Shown here: piece after piece, positions 1-5,350 of the stretch
How the letters are laid out: the number at the start of each line of letters is the position of its first letter
Position numbering within the stretch: position 1 is the stretch's first letter
Assembly: GCA_046302855.1 (NCBI GenBank)
Contig: JBKCHH010000081.1
Location: 1 to 16,097, forward strand
DNA length: 16,097 nucleotides
Reading direction: 5' to 3'
Source: JBKCHH01 sp046302855
GTDB taxonomy: Bacteria > Pseudomonadota > Alphaproteobacteria > Rickettsiales > UBA8987
Notes under the pieces: generated by a model
What the model was told of the DNA's origin: nothing
Seen by the model: the letters and a program-made list of their open reading frames with translations, nothing else
Database searches by the model: none
Position numbers and translations under genes: made by a program

Positions 1-1
1 A

Positions 2-190
2 ATCCATAAACAAGGTAGAGCTTGGATAACAGACAAGTTTTTGCAAGAAACGCCTTTGTTGTGGATTGCCGCGTCGGGCTTTGCCCTCCTCGCAATGACG
101 GGTTTCCCTGCTTGTTCTTTTATAAATGAGAATTGGTATAAATTAAGAAAACCTGTCATGAGCCGAACGAGAGCTTCGCTCGAAGCGTAG
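2..190 (+). other. possible 3' end of a reading frame entering from the left edge
   Basis: One + strand frame is open from base 2 to a TAG at 188-190, while the other two + frames stop within the first 30 bases. It begins with residues reading IHKQGRAWITDKFLQE and then runs through repeat copy A, giving a hydrophobic stretch typical of translated repeat (LLWIAASGFALLAMTG), and ends inside repeat copy B. No start codon lies in the window, so this could be the C-terminus of an upstream gene extended by repeat insertions, or a chance open frame of about 62 codons. I do not recognise the first 19 codons. No function is proposed. Confidence 0.25.
61..100 (+). repeat. palindromic repeat copy A
   Basis: A roughly 40-base element with left end TGGATTGCC and right end CTCGCAATGACG. 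These ends are shared with the copies at 155-199, 242-281 and 1958-1997. The core is a short hairpin (GGGC, TTT, GCCC). It resembles the dispersed palindromic elements common in Rickettsiales and related alphaproteobacteria; the family assignment is by resemblance only. Confidence 0.8.
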
Positions 191-199
191 CAATCCAGT
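155..199 (-). repeat. palindromic repeat copy B, inverted
   Basis: Read on the - strand this runs from ACTGGATTGC to CTCATGAC, matching the ends of the other copies, with a variant core rich in TTCG/GAGC. It faces copy C (242-281) across about 42 AT-rich bases, so together B and C form a large imperfect inverted repeat that could fold into a long hairpin in DNA or RNA. Confidence 0.75.
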
Positions 200-241
200 T
201 TATAAATACAATGCTCTTGGCATATTTTTTTGAATTTTATT

Positions 242-281
242 ACTGGATTGCCACACGGAGCTTCGCTCCGCTCGCAATGAC
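242..281 (+). repeat. palindromic repeat copy C
   Basis: This copy has the shared ends ACTGGATTGCC and CTCGCAATGAC around a perfect 6-bp core hairpin, CGGAGC-TTC-GCTCCG. The core differs from the copy at 1958-1997 (GCAGAGC/GCTCTGC) at paired positions on both arms, so the stem is kept while the bases change. Confidence 0.8.
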
Positions 282-363
282 TGCTTTCGTGGGGGTTTTT
301 TGGCGATATATTAAAATTTGGTTAAAACTTTAAAAAAATCTTACTTCAAATCAATATTTTATA

Positions 364-390
364 TTGACAACTCTCTCTCTCTGGTAAATT
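364..390 (+). promoter_or_regulatory. promoter of the small membrane-protein gene, with CT-repeat spacer
   Basis: A perfect -35 TTGACA (364-369) is followed by A, a (CT)6 tract (371-382) and GG, then a TAAATT -10 element (385-390) that carries an extended -10 TG at 382-383. The spacer is 15 bases, two short of the optimum, and it is almost entirely the dinucleotide repeat. Gaining one CT unit would make it 17. Transcription would start near 397, leaving an untranslated leader of about 68 bases. Confidence 0.6.
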
Positions 391-407
391 GCTATTGTTA
401 AATCTAT

Positions 408-425
408 TGCCTTTGGAGGAAGGCA
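408..425 (+). promoter_or_regulatory. leader hairpin displaying a GGAGG loop
   Basis: TGCCTT (408-413) and AAGGCA (420-425) pair perfectly over 6 bp around the loop TGGAGG. It lies inside the predicted leader of the 27-codon gene. The loop looks like a Shine-Dalgarno sequence, but no start codon follows it at a workable distance, so it may be a decoy or standby ribosome site, a binding site for another factor, or chance. Confidence 0.4.
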
Positions 426-464
426 CTTAGCTACAAATCACACATTCCCTAGGAGGAAAAAACA

Positions 465-548
465 ATGTCCGAAGACATCATTGAAGACATTGCAATAATC
501 GTGCTTGCGATTACTTTAATCCTGGTTTGGCGCAAGGCCAAGGAGTGA
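465..548 (+). CDS. 27-residue single-pass membrane protein, unrecognised
   Basis: This short gene starts at ATG 465 and stops at TGA 546-548. A strong AGGAGG ribosome site (451-456) lies 8 bases upstream, the best in the window. The product has an acidic N-terminus (MSEDIIEDI), a hydrophobic run of about 13 residues (AIIVLAITLILVW) and a basic tail (RKAKE). The positive-inside rule therefore suggests one membrane helix with the C-terminus in the cytoplasm. The coding stretch is about 44% G+C, higher than its surroundings. A promoter and leader hairpin lie upstream and a rho-independent terminator follows 20 bases after the stop, so the unit is transcriptionally self-contained. I do not recognise the family. 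Small accessory subunits of membrane complexes have this size and shape, but nothing here names a partner. That the gene is real is likely from the signals; its role is unknown. Confidence 0.7.
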   Translation: MSEDIIEDIAIIVLAITLILVWRKAKE

Positions 549-568
549 TTGGTTGATGTAAGGTTTTT

Positions 569-594
569 AAGCCGGGTTAACCCTCGGCTTTTTT
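569..594 (+). terminator. rho-independent terminator of the small gene
   Basis: AAGCCG (569-574) pairs with CGGCTT (585-590) around a GGTTAACC core, and a T-run follows directly (TTTTTT then CTTTT). On the - strand the same hairpin is followed by AAAAACC rather than T residues, so it serves the + strand gene and not the aminotransferase gene that converges on it. Confidence 0.85.
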
Positions 595-616
595 CTTTTG
601 TAGCCTGTAAAAAAAA

Positions 617-1528
617 CTATCCCCTTACCAAATTACTATATTCATCTATTAAAAATAGGGTGGTTTTGCCAACGGTATATTTATGCTCCCTACCATTTTC
701 ATCTATGGAAGCAATGGGGGTAACTTCTGCGGCAGAGCCTGTGCAGAATGCCTCTTCAAAAGTTGGCAGTTCGCTTGGCAGAATTCTGCGCTCACTAACC
801 TTAATTTTGTGTTTTTTGGCAAGCTCGATAACGGTTTGACGGGTAATGCCATCTAAAAAGCAATCAGCAAGGGGCGTGTGTAGTTCGCCATTTTTTACAA
901 AAAAGATATTAGAGCTAGTGGTTTCAGCCACTCTGCCCTGCCAATCTAGCATTAGGGCTTCATCATAGCCTTGTTCATAGGCAAGATTTTTGCTCATAGT
1001 AGCAATCATATATAGGCCAGAAGCCTTAGCCATAGAGGGGGCGGTTTCAGGCGATGGTCTTTTCCACTTGGCTAAAGTTAGCCTTATGCCCTTTCTTTTG
1101 CCTTCATCGGTATAATAGGCGGGCCATGTCCAAGCAGCTACGGCCACATTGGTGGAGGTTAAGGTGGTAAGAATAGCCATCTGCTCGCTACCACGCCAAG
1201 CCACTGGGCGAACATAGCCATCAACTATATTTTGTGCTTCAACTTCTGCTTCAACTGCTTTGTTTAACTCTTTGATACTATAGGGGATTTTAAACCCCAG
1301 CATCTCAGCAGATTTGTGCAACCTTTGATTATGCTCACTCAACTTAAAAGCCTTTCTATTGTAAACCCTAAGACCCTCAAACACGCAAGAAGCATAGTGA
1401 AGCCCATGGTTTAGCACATGAATTTTTGCATCTTGCCAAGGGATAATTTCGCCATTAAACCAAATAAAGCCCTCTCTTTTATCGAAAGGAATTGGTTGCA
1501 TTGAGGGTGTATTTTCATTTTTCTTCAT
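617..1528 (-). CDS. ilvE: branched-chain amino acid aminotransferase (class IV)
   Basis: This PLP enzyme transfers the amino group between glutamate and the keto acids of leucine, isoleucine and valine in the cytoplasm. Its 303 residues match the family's usual length. It opens with the IlvE-type FIWFNGEIIPWQDAKIHVL (21-39) and has FEGLRVY (50-56), the PLP lysine K168 in MAKASGLY, GRVAETTSSN (198-207, with E202), a GITRQ turn (227-231) and TGSAAEVTPI (263-272). The start at 1528 overlaps the end of the upstream DUF192 gene by 14 bases, as expected for the last gene of an overlapping cluster adk > DUF192 > ilvE. A run of eight T follows the stop on the - strand without a clear hairpin. D-amino-acid transaminase and aminodeoxychorismate lyase share the fold, but the N-terminal motif favours IlvE. 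Confidence 0.9.
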   Translation of the reverse strand: MKKNENTPSMQPIPFDKREGFIWFNGEIIPWQDAKIHVLNHGLHYASCVFEGLRVYNRKAFKLSEHNQRLHKSAEMLGFKIPYSIKELNKAVEAEVEAQNIVDGYVRPVAWRGSEQMAILTTLTSTNVAVAAWTWPAYYTDEGKRKGIRLTLAKWKRPSPETAPSMAKASGLYMIATMSKNLAYEQGYDEALMLDWQGRVAETTSSNIFFVKNGELHTPLADCFLDGITRQTVIELAKKHKIKVSERRILPSELPTFEEAFCTGSAAEVTPIASIDENGREHKYTVGKTTLFLIDEYSNLVRG

Positions 1529-2006
1529 AAACTTCTTGGTAATTTATTTTATCGCCAATTTTAAGACCGCTTTTTTTAGCAAGTCCACCATTAATCTCAA
1601 GCACATATTTTACCTTATTTTTAGAGGAGATAATTTCGGTAGATAAGGGCTTAGTATTTTCTGCCATACTTACAATTTCTTTATTTGAGTTAACAAAAAT
1701 CATATCCAGCGGAATATAGGTATTTTTCATCCACATATTAACCTCTGCCTCATCCTCCATAATAAATAGCATCCCTTCATTTTCAGGCAGATTATTTACG
1801 AACATTAAACCCTTCATTCTTGCGGAATCATTATCGGCTACCTTAATATTAAGGGATAGCTTGTTAGCTATTGATAGCTGGCTTTCGCTAGCTGTGGCTT
1901 TTATAGCAAAGCAACAATATATTAATAAACTAGCTATAAGAAAAATGATTTTATTTTCTGGATTGCCACGCAGAGCCTTGCTCTGCTCGCAATGACTTCT
2001 ATTCAT
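1515..2006 (-). CDS. exported DUF192 family protein with repeat-derived N-terminus
   Basis: The product is 163 residues. After a hydrophobic signal segment (about residues 20-40, IIFLIASLLIYCCFA), the rest is a DUF192 domain (PF02643): SARMKGLMFV, EGMLFIMEDE, the signature WMKNTYIPLDMIFVN, then ENTKPLS and VLEINGGLAKKSGLKIGD. The family is widespread and its function is not established; export to the periplasm is inferred from the signal. The start ATG (2004-2006) overlaps the adk stop as ATGA, so translation is probably coupled. Residues of about 4-16 (SHCEQSKALRGNP) are translated palindromic repeat, which lengthens the n-region of the signal peptide. No other ATG precedes the domain, so this start is the natural one. 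The 3' end overlaps ilvE by 14 bases. Confidence 0.88.
   Translation of the reverse strand: MNRSHCEQSKALRGNPENKIIFLIASLLIYCCFAIKATASESQLSIANKLSLNIKVADNDSARMKGLMFVNNLPENEGMLFIMEDEAEVNMWMKNTYIPLDMIFVNSNKEIVSMAENTKPLSTEIISSKNKVKYVLEINGGLAKKSGLKIGDKINYQEVYEEK
1958..1997 (-). repeat. palindromic repeat copy D inside the DUF192 coding region
   Basis: It has the same ends as the copies in the first 300 bases (CTGGATTGCC, CTCGCAATGACT), with a perfect 7-bp core GCAGAGC-CTT-GCTCTGC. It falls three codons after the DUF192 start and keeps the frame open, adding about 13 residues before the hydrophobic signal segment. The adk stop and the DUF192 ATG just outside the repeat are intact. Confidence 0.85.
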
Positions 2007-2602
2007 CCTAACTTTTCCTTAATAAAATGGTTGATGGTTTTTATATCCTTAGTGCCATCTATATCCACAATAGATTTTGGAATAGTGTTTTTGTAATGGG
2101 CAAGAACGGGCAGGGTTTGCTCCTTATAAACCTTTAGGCGGTTTATAAGCACGGTTTCATTATCATCTTCCCTTGGTTTTTCGCCCTTTTGCAACTGTTC
2201 TTTTACGCGGCCTTCCATTCTTTTTACTAGCTCTTTATCTGGAACGGAAAAATTAAACACAAAGCGAACCCTTTTGTTCTTTTTTGCCAGCATCTCATCC
2301 AATGCCTTAGCCTGCGATACATTTCTAGGAAAGCCATCTAGCAAAAAGCCATTTTCACAATCAGCATTGGCAATTCTTTTGGCTATTACCTCTATGATAA
2401 TTTTATCGGAAACTAAATCCCCCGCCTTCATAATTTTTTGCAAATCTTCGGCGAATTTGTCGCCTGCCTTGCTTGCTAGCCTTAGCATATCCCCCGTTGA
2501 AAGGTGGGGCAAATTAAATTGTTTGGAAATATAGCTAGACTGAGTGCCCTTTCCCGCCCCTGGTGGACCAAATAAAATTATTATATTTTCTTGTTTTATC
2601 AT
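2003..2602 (-). CDS. adk: adenylate kinase
   Basis: This enzyme catalyses AMP + ATP = 2 ADP in the cytoplasm. The 199 residues include the P-loop GPPGAGKGTQ (12-21, K18), the AMP-binding stretch LSTGDMLR (34-41), LLDGFPRN (87-94) and EGRV (130-133), followed by the phosphate-contacting REDDNE (144-149). The lid between EGRV and REDDNE is the short type without zinc cysteines, which explains a length below the 210-220 residues of long-lid forms. It is the first gene of the adk > DUF192 > ilvE cluster, and its TGA overlaps the next ATG. The start at 2602 has no clear Shine-Dalgarno, and no convincing promoter is visible in the 111 bases between it and the divergent tRNA gene. Confidence 0.96.
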   Translation of the reverse strand: MIKQENIIILFGPPGAGKGTQSSYISKQFNLPHLSTGDMLRLASKAGDKFAEDLQKIMKAGDLVSDKIIIEVIAKRIANADCENGFLLDGFPRNVSQAKALDEMLAKKNKRVRFVFNFSVPDKELVKRMEGRVKEQLQKGEKPREDDNETVLINRLKVYKEQTLPVLAHYKNTIPKSIVDIDGTKDIKTINHFIKEKLG

Positions 2603-2713
2603 TTTTAAATACCAAACTCTTATAAAAAGAGGAAATGAACAGAAAAATCAACTTGTTTTTTCTAAATTAGTAATTATCAAGCATCTCTTTAGTTTAACTG
2701 CCATATAATTTTT

Positions 2714-2799
2714 GCTCGCGTGACGGAATGGTAGACGTAGCGGACTTAAAATCCGCAGACCGCAAGGTCGTGAGGGTTCAACTCCCCCCGCGAGCACCA
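2714..2799 (+). tRNA. tRNA-Leu (anticodon UAA)
   Basis: The 7-bp acceptor stem GCTCGCG (2714-2720) pairs fully with CGCGAGC (2789-2795). Discriminator A and an encoded CCA follow (2796-2799). The anticodon stem GCGGA/TCCGC carries the loop CTTAAAA, giving UAA, which reads UUA leucine codons. The long variable arm GACC-GCAA-GGTC is the class II hallmark of leucine tRNA. The T-loop is TTCAACT; the T-stem GAGGG/CCCCC holds one A-C mismatch. A TATAAT at 2704-2709 lies only 4 bases before the mature 5' end, probably too close to be this gene's own -10. Confidence 0.96.
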
Positions 2800-2812
2800 T
2801 GCTTTGCCCCTA

Positions 2813-2837
2813 TATGGCTACGCGTGGCGCAGCCATA
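2813..2837 (+). other. strong hairpin just after tRNA-Leu
   Basis: TATGGCT (2813-2819) pairs with AGCCATA (2831-2837), and inside it CGC pairs with GCG around a GTG loop, with one A-C mismatch between the two stems. It is GC-rich against its surroundings. No T-run follows (AGGAGACCGAC), so it is not a standard terminator; it may be a tRNA 3' processing or stability element, or a trace of another repeat. Confidence 0.5.
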
Positions 2838-2866
2838 AGGAGACCGACAAATAGATTAACATATTA

Positions 2867-2895
2867 TTGACCTCAATTGGCATATTCAGTATACT
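2867..2895 (+). promoter_or_regulatory. sigma-70-type promoter of the acyl-activating enzyme gene
   Basis: TTGACC (2867-2872) and TATACT (2890-2895) are separated by exactly 17 bases. Transcription should begin near 2902, giving a leader of about 19 bases that contains the CGGAG ribosome site (2911-2915), 5 bases before ATG 2921. This is the most consensus-like promoter in the window. Confidence 0.75.
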
Positions 2896-2920
2896 ATAGT
2901 AAATTTAAAACGGAGATACT

Positions 2921-5227
2921 ATGCACATTAATGCAAAGGATATGATTGAAAGCGGTGTATCAGAATTTCAATCAGTTCAGTTAACAAGTCTTGTATCCAA
3001 CAAATTTAAAAATCCAAAAACAAGCAGAAATATTGATCTTAACTCAAACAATGGAATGCTAGAAGCTTGGCAAATAGCAGTTAAAGAAATTTTTCCTGAT
3101 CCCGAATTGAATAAATTAACAGACCACCAAAGAGATATATTTGCCCAATATATGTACAAGGCAGTTTACCAGAATTGGGACAAAGAAAAATTTGGCAATC
3201 CACCGACTTATATTCCAAACCAGGAAAAGCTTAAAAATACAAATGAAGCTATTTTAGTTAAGCATTTTGGTGTTTCTGGTGTTGATGCCCTGCATGAATT
3301 ATCAACAACTCCTGGTAAACAAAGAGGTTTTTATGTTAAAGTCTTAAAAATGCTTGGATTTGGAGACAAGAAAAACTACAAAAACAATTTTGAACTTACA
3401 GAAGATACGGTTGTAAAAGTTAATGCACCTGATGAACATCGCTGGCTGGATGGAGCACAGATGAATATGGCTGATATAATGCTGAGAAATGATAATCCAG
3501 ATGCCGTAATGGTAAAATATCAAAGAGGAAATTCAGAAATAGTTGAAACAACATACGGCGAAATGGGCAAACTGAGCAATAAAATTGCCAATGGACTGAC
3601 TCAGCAGGGTTTTAAAAAAGGTGATGTAATGCTTACCTATATGCCAATGAGTAATGACTCTATGGCTATGTTTTTAGGAGCTATGAAAGCAGGAATTACA
3701 CTTATAAACCTTTCGGATAGCTTTACACCAGAACATGTAGATAATATGCTTACAGACTACACTGGAAGGGTAAAAGGCGTTTTAACACAAGACACTCATT
3801 TTGGTGGTAAAGAACACCCAATATATGAAAAATTGCTTCAAAGTAAGTTAATGCAAGATAAGGATATAAAAGTAATTGTTCGCTCAAAAAATGGCTTAGA
3901 ATCAGATGTAAAAACAAATGCTGATAATAGACCAAATGATGTAAGTTTAAAAAATTTAATTGATGGGCAAAGCGATACTTTTACTTCTGCAACTATGAGT
4001 CCAGAAGATACAGTATTTATCCACGGATCATCAGGTACAACTGGCCCCTCAAAATTAATTGGTTGGAAAGCTTGTACTTTCATAAAATCTGCAATGGATG
4101 CAATGCTTCATTTTAATTTAAAAACAGGCGATACAACTAGCTGGCTAACAAGTCATGGTTGGATGATGGGAAGCCACGAAATGGTCGCCGCTTTCATTAA
4201 TAAAGCTGCTATAGGAATATTTGAAGGTGATATAACCGATAAATCTAAAGCATATGGAAATTTTCTACAAAATGCAGAAGTAAGTAATTGGGGTGGAACT
4301 CCAACACATTTTTCAATGCTGAAAAAAAGTGGTGTACTTGATGGAGCAGACCTTAGCAAAATAAAAGCTATAAAAAATACTGGTGAAAAATCAAACCCTG
4401 TAACAATGTTCTGGATTCAGGCACGAGCTGGATTTCGTAAACTAATTGAATATATGGGTGGTACTGAAATTGGAGGAGGTTACTTAACTAACTCTTTCCA
4501 TAAAGCTTCCGCACCATGTGAATTTGATATGGTAAGTTACGGTTTGGATATGTTTGTTCATAAAGATGTGGTTCCTCATCCAACGGATAAAGAAGCGGAG
4601 AATATTTTTGAGGCAGGTGAAGTGGCTATAGTAATGAACAGAGGGTATAAGAACTCAGGCTTTATTGCACCAATTGGGCTGTCAGAAGTTTTATTTAATA
4701 AATCATTTAAGCACGCTAAAAAGTATCCTTTAGTGGATTTTTTGTTAGAGAACGGAAAGTCATTACTTCTTCGCAGGCATGGTGATGGCGTAAGTTTACT
4801 TCCAAATGGTAATTTTAGATCAGATGGCAGAATGGACGGAGCAATTAATATTAACGGAATAAAAACATCAAGAGTTGAGTTAGAAAATGCAATAAAAGAT
4901 CATCTTCAAAAAGATGAAAACTCACAAATATCAAAAGATTTTGTGCGTGTAGCAGTTTATGATGTGCCAAATCCTCAAGGTGGAGAAAATAAAGTAATTG
5001 TTCAAGTTGAAATGAATAATCCAGAAAATCATAGAAATTTGGAGCAGATGAAAAAAGTGTTTGGAAACGCTTTTGCAAATATTAATCCTGGTTTTAAAAG
5101 TGCAGTAGCAGATGTCGTTGTGGCACCAGTTGCTGTAACAGCCTCGGCAAAAACTCAACACAAGATTATGATCCAAGATTATATGGATAGACACTATGGG
5201 GATCGCTTGGTTGCTGGTAGCATCTAA
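2921..5227 (+). CDS. AMP-forming acyl-CoA synthetase, AAE17/18-like
   Basis: This 768-residue ATP-dependent acyl-activating enzyme (ANL superfamily) should adenylate a carboxylic acid and pass it to CoA. An N-terminal region of about 150 residues, longer than in acetyl-CoA synthetase, includes EAWQIAV, YMYKAVYQNWD and NPPTYIPN. Then come PMSNDSMAMFLGAMKAG (242-258), SDSFTP, the ATP loop HGSSGTTGPSK (368-378), SHGWMMGSHE (411-420), GGTEIGGGYL (513-522), SDGRMDGAININGIK (634-648) and a probable catalytic lysine K744 in VTASAKTQHK. From memory the N-terminal layout and the SDSF, TQD and GWMMG motifs are closest to plant peroxisomal AAE17/AAE18 and bacterial relatives; the natural substrate is not settled. 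It stands alone with its own promoter, ribosome site and terminator, beside tRNA-Leu. Glycine GGA codons are frequent (about 11 of the first 29), against none in the first 20 of sucA, hinting at a different origin. Acetoacetyl-CoA synthetase is the main alternative. Confidence 0.87.
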   Translation: MHINAKDMIESGVSEFQSVQLTSLVSNKFKNPKTSRNIDLNSNNGMLEAWQIAVKEIFPDPELNKLTDHQRDIFAQYMYKAVYQNWDKEKFGNPPTYIPNQEKLKNTNEAILVKHFGVSGVDALHELSTTPGKQRGFYVKVLKMLGFGDKKNYKNNFELTEDTVVKVNAPDEHRWLDGAQMNMADIMLRNDNPDAVMVKYQRGNSEIVETTYGEMGKLSNKIANGLTQQGFKKGDVMLTYMPMSNDSMAMFLGAMKAGITLINLSDSFTPEHVDNMLTDYTGRVKGVLTQDTHFGGKEHPIYEKLLQSKLMQDKDIKVIVRSKNGLESDVKTNADNRPNDVSLKNLIDGQSDTFTSATMSPEDTVFIHGSSGTTGPSKLIGWKACTFIKSAMDAMLHFNLKTGDTTSWLTSHGWMMGSHEMVAAFINKAAIGIFEGDITDKSKAYGNFLQNAEVSNWGGTPTHFSMLKKSGVLDGADLSKIKAIKNTGEKSNPVTMFWIQARAGFRKLIEYMGGTEIGGGYLTNSFHKASAPCEFDMVSYGLDMFVHKDVVPHPTDKEAENIFEAGEVAIVMNRGYKNSGFIAPIGLSEVLFNKSFKHAKKYPLVDFLLENGKSLLLRRHGDGVSLLPNGNFRSDGRMDGAININGIKTSRVELENAIKDHLQKDENSQISKDFVRVAVYDVPNPQGGENKVIVQVEMNNPENHRNLEQMKKVFGNAFANINPGFKSAVADVVVAPVAVTASAKTQHKIMIQDYMDRHYGDRLVAGSI

Positions 5228-5319
5228 TCGGCTCGCATAATGTTCCCAATTACTACCAGTGCCTTCAGTAAACTCTTAAGTTTGGTTCGAAGTTTTTCCG
5301 CGCTGGTGCACCATCATAA
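5228..5319. other. unexplained spacer after the acyl-activating enzyme gene
   Basis: These 92 bases are less AT-rich than the usual intergenic DNA here and separate the + strand ligase from its terminator hairpin. They contain a GGTTCGAA word and a GCGCTGGTGCACCA word that look tRNA-like but do not fold into a tRNA. On the - strand one frame is open for about 28 codons without a start codon. It may be a worn remnant of a mobile or RNA element; nothing definite can be assigned. Confidence 0.3.
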
Positions 5320-5350
5320 GCCCTTTAGATAGTATCTATAGGGCGGTTTT
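5320..5350 (+). terminator. terminator between the ligase gene and ubiG
   Basis: GCCCT (5320-5324) pairs with AGGGC (5340-5344); after one T-T mismatch TAGATA pairs with TATCTA, giving a long 5+6 bp stem followed by GGTTTTAT. It ends the + strand transcript. The near-symmetric hairpin lies immediately after the ubiG stop on the other strand and may also slow transcription there, though that side lacks a good T-run. Confidence 0.65.

Noticed and set aside
1..300. CRISPR array
   Set aside because: The repeats are irregularly spaced, lie in both orientations and are individually palindromic with variable cores; there are no uniform spacers or cas genes.
549..839. Open frame of 96 codons on the + strand over the aminotransferase 3' end
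   Set aside because: It is opposite a well-supported ilvE gene, starts at a weak non-ATG codon and crosses the terminator at 569-594.
2704..2709. TATAAT as the -10 of tRNA-Leu
   Set aside because: It is 4 bases from the mature 5' end, so transcription would begin inside the tRNA; no matching -35 was seen at the right distance.
5224..5312. Minus-strand frame of about 28 codons ending in MRAD, suggestive of a transposase tail
   Set aside because: It has no start codon, is closed upstream by a TGA, and I cannot match it to a transposase family.
5281..5314. tRNA- or tmRNA-like 3' end (GGTTCGAA followed by a GCACCA)
   Set aside because: With CCA fixed at 5311-5313 the T-loop would fall on AGTTTTT, and with the loop fixed on TTCGAA the flanking arms do not pair. 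No acceptor partner lies upstream.
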